From: Synergistaceae bacterium
GTDB taxonomy: Bacteria > Synergistota > Synergistia > Synergistales > Synergistaceae
Direction of reading: 5' to 3'
NCBI GenBank assembly: GCA_031289775.1
Contig: JAITOY010000010.1
Location: 1-64,000, forward strand
Length of the DNA stretch: 64,000 nucleotides
In this document: one piece after another, positions 61,459 through 64,000 of the stretch
Layout of the letters: each line of letters starts with the position of its first letter
Numbering within the stretch: the first letter of the stretch is position 1
Notes under the pieces: model-generated
Databases searched by the model: none
Told to the model about the DNA's origin: nothing
What the model saw: only the letters and a program-made list of their open reading frames with translations
Program-made: the position numbers and the translations under genes

Positions 61459-63159
61459 CTATTCGCGGCGTCTTTTGACAGGCCGTATCTTCGAGGCGGC
61501 GGCCATCAGGAGACATGCCAGCAGGAACGCGACAGGGTAAAGCGCGACCCCGCATCCGGCGCCGGGTCCCTTGTCCGCCCCCTCCAGAATGATGACGTCC
61601 CATGTGTTGCCGACGGATTGCGTCACTCTCTCCGCGTGCGAGACGCTTTGGCCGGTATTCACGGCAACGGTGGGGAAGGTATGCCCTCCGACTTCAGCGG
61701 TGAGCGTGAAGCTGGTTCTCGACGGCGCCTGGGCGAACACGAACACGCCCCGTTCATTCGTAGGGCCCGCCACAGCCGTCAATCCGCCGCCTACTATTCT
61801 GACAAACGCTCCCACAGCCGGCGACGGCACGTCGCCGCTTATCAAAACCCTGCCGCTTATTATCTCCCTTCCCAGAGCCGACGGGTCTTTCAAATTGTCG
61901 GTCGGGAAAATGTTGTAGATAATGGAGTCCACGATGTTAAATTGGTAGATCAAGGGCATGGCGTACCAGAGGTCGAAAATGCTGCCGTGAGGGTCGCCCC
62001 ATCCCATGACAAGGTGGTAATACGTCTTGTCGTACTCGTAGCCGTAGCCGTCGGCTACGACGGCGTGTCCGGCGCCTGTAAATCCGTCGTATATGCCAAG
62101 CCCGACAGGGTATCCGGCTTCGAGGTTCGGGTTCACCGCCAACTCGAACATCCTCCTGTCCAACGTTCCGCTCAAGCTTGGCCTGGCCAGCATGGCGTTA
62201 TTGTAATGAAACGTCTGCATCAGGGCGTCCGCGATTCTTTCGATATACGACCCGGTTTCGCTTGAGGTGAAAACGGATCCTATGGAGATCGCCGCGTCAT
62301 ACATGAGGGCGCCTATGGCGTTCGGCGCTCCCTGATCCATGCTTTTGGCCAATGGCGCCCCCATAAGATCCCAGTTGTAGGGGCCGCCATAGCCGTCGCC
62401 GCCCCTCGTATGCCACTCCTCCGGGTAGTTATCGACAGTTACTGTATAACCAGCCGTCCCTATGCCTATCTTCGGGTATTTAAACTGGTACATGATCTCC
62501 GCCATCATCACAGCGCCGCAGCCGGCCTGGTAGTTGTTCGGCGTGTACTGATTATAGGCGTACTCTGTCAGGTCGGGCGACGAGGTCACAGTGAACTCCT
62601 GGCCCCAGTTCGCTTCGAGGAAAGGGGTCACCCACACCGCGGGCGATGACCCAGGCGGCAGGTGGTCGCCTTCATAGTCGCCCCTGGAGGCCGAGCCAGC
62701 CAGTTTCTGGAAAAACGCCCACTTCTCCCTCGCGGACGGATCCTCGGCGGCGGCGCGGCTCTCGTCCTGCCTGAACTTTTTGACTATCCCCGCGATGTTC
62801 GACCCGAAGAGGCCAAACACGGGGTTCGACGGCTCGGGGCCGTACCAGGTCGCGTTCGGCAGGTATGCCGCGACTGGCTCGATCGTGTCCTCCGCCGGAA
62901 GGAGGATTATCCCCTTCGGGTCGAGGTAGACGGCGTAATAAAGGGCCTCGGAGTTGGGAACCTCCCCTTTTTCCCCGTATGACTCCACCCTGGAGAATGT
63001 GCCGGATGGGTTCTCGAACGGCGCTGAATTGTTGTAGACGAGCCATCCCCTGACGACGTCCTCCGCTTGCTTTGGAGTCGTTGGCGCGGCTAGCGCGGCG
63101 GGGCAGAGGAGAAAGACGAACAACATCGAGACAAGGATTGATCGCTTGTTACCTTTCAT
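61459..63159 (-). CDS. Surface C10 (streptopain-like) cysteine peptidase with Synergist-CTERM
   Basis: The 566-residue protein has a signal peptide (residues 1-25), a propeptide-like region (about 28-105), a papain-fold catalytic domain with WGQE, Cys214 in YQAGCGAVMMAE and His365 in GAGHAVVADGYG, a carboxypeptidase-regulatory-like beta domain (about 436-500), and a Synergist-CTERM tail (GPGAGCGVALYP, TM, KRRRE, residues 531-566). It should be anchored at the surface and degrade proteins outside the cell. GGAGG precedes the ATG at 63159. Confidence 0.88.
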   Translation of the reverse strand: MKGNKRSILVSMLFVFLLCPAALAAPTTPKQAEDVVRGWLVYNNSAPFENPSGTFSRVESYGEKGEVPNSEALYYAVYLDPKGIILLPAEDTIEPVAAYLPNATWYGPEPSNPVFGLFGSNIAGIVKKFRQDESRAAAEDPSAREKWAFFQKLAGSASRGDYEGDHLPPGSSPAVWVTPFLEANWGQEFTVTSSPDLTEYAYNQYTPNNYQAGCGAVMMAEIMYQFKYPKIGIGTAGYTVTVDNYPEEWHTRGGDGYGGPYNWDLMGAPLAKSMDQGAPNAIGALMYDAAISIGSVFTSSETGSYIERIADALMQTFHYNNAMLARPSLSGTLDRRMFELAVNPNLEAGYPVGLGIYDGFTGAGHAVVADGYGYEYDKTYYHLVMGWGDPHGSIFDLWYAMPLIYQFNIVDSIIYNIFPTDNLKDPSALGREIISGRVLISGDVPSPAVGAFVRIVGGGLTAVAGPTNERGVFVFAQAPSRTSFTLTAEVGGHTFPTVAVNTGQSVSHAERVTQSVGNTWDVIILEGADKGPGAGCGVALYPVAFLLACLLMAAASKIRPVKRRRE

Positions 63160-63230
63160 GAAGACACCTCCAGTTATTCGCGGCGTTGCCGCAGTTACTC
63201 AGCGCGTTGATTGTATCACAGTTATTTATA

Positions 63231-64000
63231 CTACGCATTCGTTATGAAATCCTTCATTTTTTTATCCCCGAAGAGCGAAAGCCACGCGTCGACGCCGAGC
63301 TCCTCCGGACGCGAGCGGGGCGGGAGGCCGTGCGCCGACAGGATGTCGAGACATTCGTTCCTTTCAATATGGAAGGCGCCAGCCCAGCTCCTGACGAGCG
63401 TTTTTCGTCTCTGCCCGAACGAGCCGGCCAGCAGTCTGCGCCATGTCCTGTCTCGCGGGATGCCGGCCCGCCCGGCATGCTCATTAGATATCTTTATCTC
63501 GACGATGGACGATTCGACGCGCGGCATGGGCAAAAAGGCGCCGCGCGAGACGTTCCGTGCCGTTTTCGTCTCGCCGAGCGCCGACAGCGTAACGCTGAGA
63601 GGGCCGCTGTCGCGCGAGCCAGCTCCCGAGGCGAGCCTGATCGCCGCCTCCCTCTGAGTCATGAGCAGCATGTATCGCATATCGCCGCCCGACAGGTTCT
63701 CGAGGAGAGCCCAGATGACAGGGGTGGTTATATGGTATGGAAGGTTTGCTATGACTTTGGCGGGCGGCGGAGACAACCCCGCGTAGTTGAAGCGGACGGC
63801 GTCCGCCCAGTGCAAAACCAGCCGGTCATCGCTTTCGGCGAGCGGCGCCAGATAACGCTCGAGCCTGACGTCGAGTTCGATCGCGTAAAGCCGGGCGCAC
63901 TGTGAGCGCAATATCTCCCTCGTGAGAATCCCCATGCCAGGGCCTATCTCTAGGACGGCGTCCGATTGCGTTATGCCTGCCCGTCCGGCCATCCACTCCG
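63231..64000 (-). CDS. rsmA: 16S rRNA (adenine1518/1519-N6) dimethyltransferase, 5' partial
   Basis: The visible 256 or so residues contain the SAM motif DAVLEIGPGMGILTREIL, the acidic end of motif II (YAIELDVRLERY) and the catalytic NLPYHITTPVIW, all matching RsmA/KsgA. The N-terminus (the K-x-GQ-x-F lead) lies past the window edge. It dimethylates the 3' end of 16S rRNA. It is upstream of the peptidase on the same strand, with about 70 bases between, holding the peptidase ribosome binding site. Confidence 0.92.
   Translation of the reverse strand, partial: EWMAGRAGITQSDAVLEIGPGMGILTREILRSQCARLYAIELDVRLERYLAPLAESDDRLVLHWADAVRFNYAGLSPPPAKVIANLPYHITTPVIWALLENLSGGDMRYMLLMTQREAAIRLASGAGSRDSGPLSVTLSALGETKTARNVSRGAFLPMPRVESSIVEIKISNEHAGRAGIPRDRTWRRLLAGSFGQRRKTLVRSWAGAFHIERNECLDILSAHGLPPRSRPEELGVDAWLSLFGDKKMKDFITNA

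Noticed and set aside
1-64000. tRNA, rRNA, CRISPR array, insertion sequence or prophage genes
   Set aside because: I saw no cloverleaf-like sequence, regularly spaced direct repeats, transposase or integrase motifs anywhere on either strand; an automated search would be more sensitive for tRNAs.

Overview
The window reads as chromosomal DNA of a diderm, anaerobic, amino-acid-fermenting bacterium of the phylum Synergistota. Support: three proteins carry a C-terminal Gly-Cys motif, hydrophobic stretch and basic tail that match the Synergist-CTERM sorting signal (near 1080-1170, at 15480-16103 and at 61459-63159). There is an RND pump with its own outer-membrane channel and an LpxL/HtrB-type acyltransferase, both signs of an LPS outer membrane. 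Methylmalonyl-CoA/propionate enzymes, indolepyruvate:ferredoxin oxidoreductase, a flavodiiron protein and a molybdenum hydroxylase point to anaerobic peptide and amino-acid catabolism. CheV and a YvyF-like protein hint at motility. The species is not identified.

Layout. 1-2.8 kb: the end of an RTX-like surface protein whose sorting tail runs directly into a second signal peptide and then a frameshifted remnant, followed by a histidine phosphatase with its own promoter. 2.9-6.8 kb: a Spy/CpxP-like periplasmic protein divergent from a LuxR-type regulator/kinase pair, a SUI1-like gene and an unknown protein. 6.9-12.2 kb (minus): a two-subunit methylmalonyl-CoA mutase, epimerase and sodium-pump decarboxylase operon, without the beta (pump) subunit. 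12.3-18.4 kb (plus): zinc-ribbon protein, flavodiiron protein, methyltransferase, a degenerate polysaccharide deacetylase, a Synergist-CTERM protein coupled to a C39-like cysteine peptidase, a zinc-ribbon/SH3 membrane protein and an L,D-transpeptidase. 18.5-21 kb (minus): MATE transporter and HemW. 21.3-30.8 kb (plus): aminotransferase, cupin, a ZapA/CvpA/MutS2 cluster, then iorAB with a phenylacetate-CoA-ligase-like enzyme. 30.8-37.5 kb: a MarR regulator with a palindromic operator, then a complete RND efflux operon.

37.5-41.3 kb (minus): MalQ with an OmpR/HAMP-kinase pair. 41.4-44.9 kb: RemB-like protein, GyrB, dCMP deaminase and an HD protein. 45-47.1 kb: a second LuxR/HisKA_3 pair, paralogous to the first. 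47.2-52.8 kb: an unknown membrane-anchored protein behind a 20-residue leader ORF, TyrS, acyltransferase, tautomerase (minus), prepilin peptidase and an XpaC-like protein. 52.8-60.4 kb (minus): oligoendopeptidase F, an unknown protein coupled to CheV, a molybdenum hydroxylase and an acyl-ACP thioesterase. 60.6-64 kb: a short UxaA-like protein, a surface C10 (streptopain-like) peptidase with Synergist-CTERM, and RsmA cut by the window edge.

Themes. Many genes are packed with 4-base start/stop overlaps and use TTG or GTG starts. An imperfect intergenic repeat with core TTAATCNGCGTTTCC recurs at four loci, once as a 113-bp inverted-repeat element in the probable leader of the aminotransferase gene. 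No rRNA, tRNA, CRISPR array, insertion sequence or prophage was recognised. The most unusual items are the fused/frameshifted surface protein, the repeat family, the C39 peptidase coupled to a Synergist-CTERM substrate, the deacetylase lacking its metal ligands, and two unknown proteins tied by translational coupling to CheV and to a leader ORF. All functions are assigned by reading motifs and context, without database searches.
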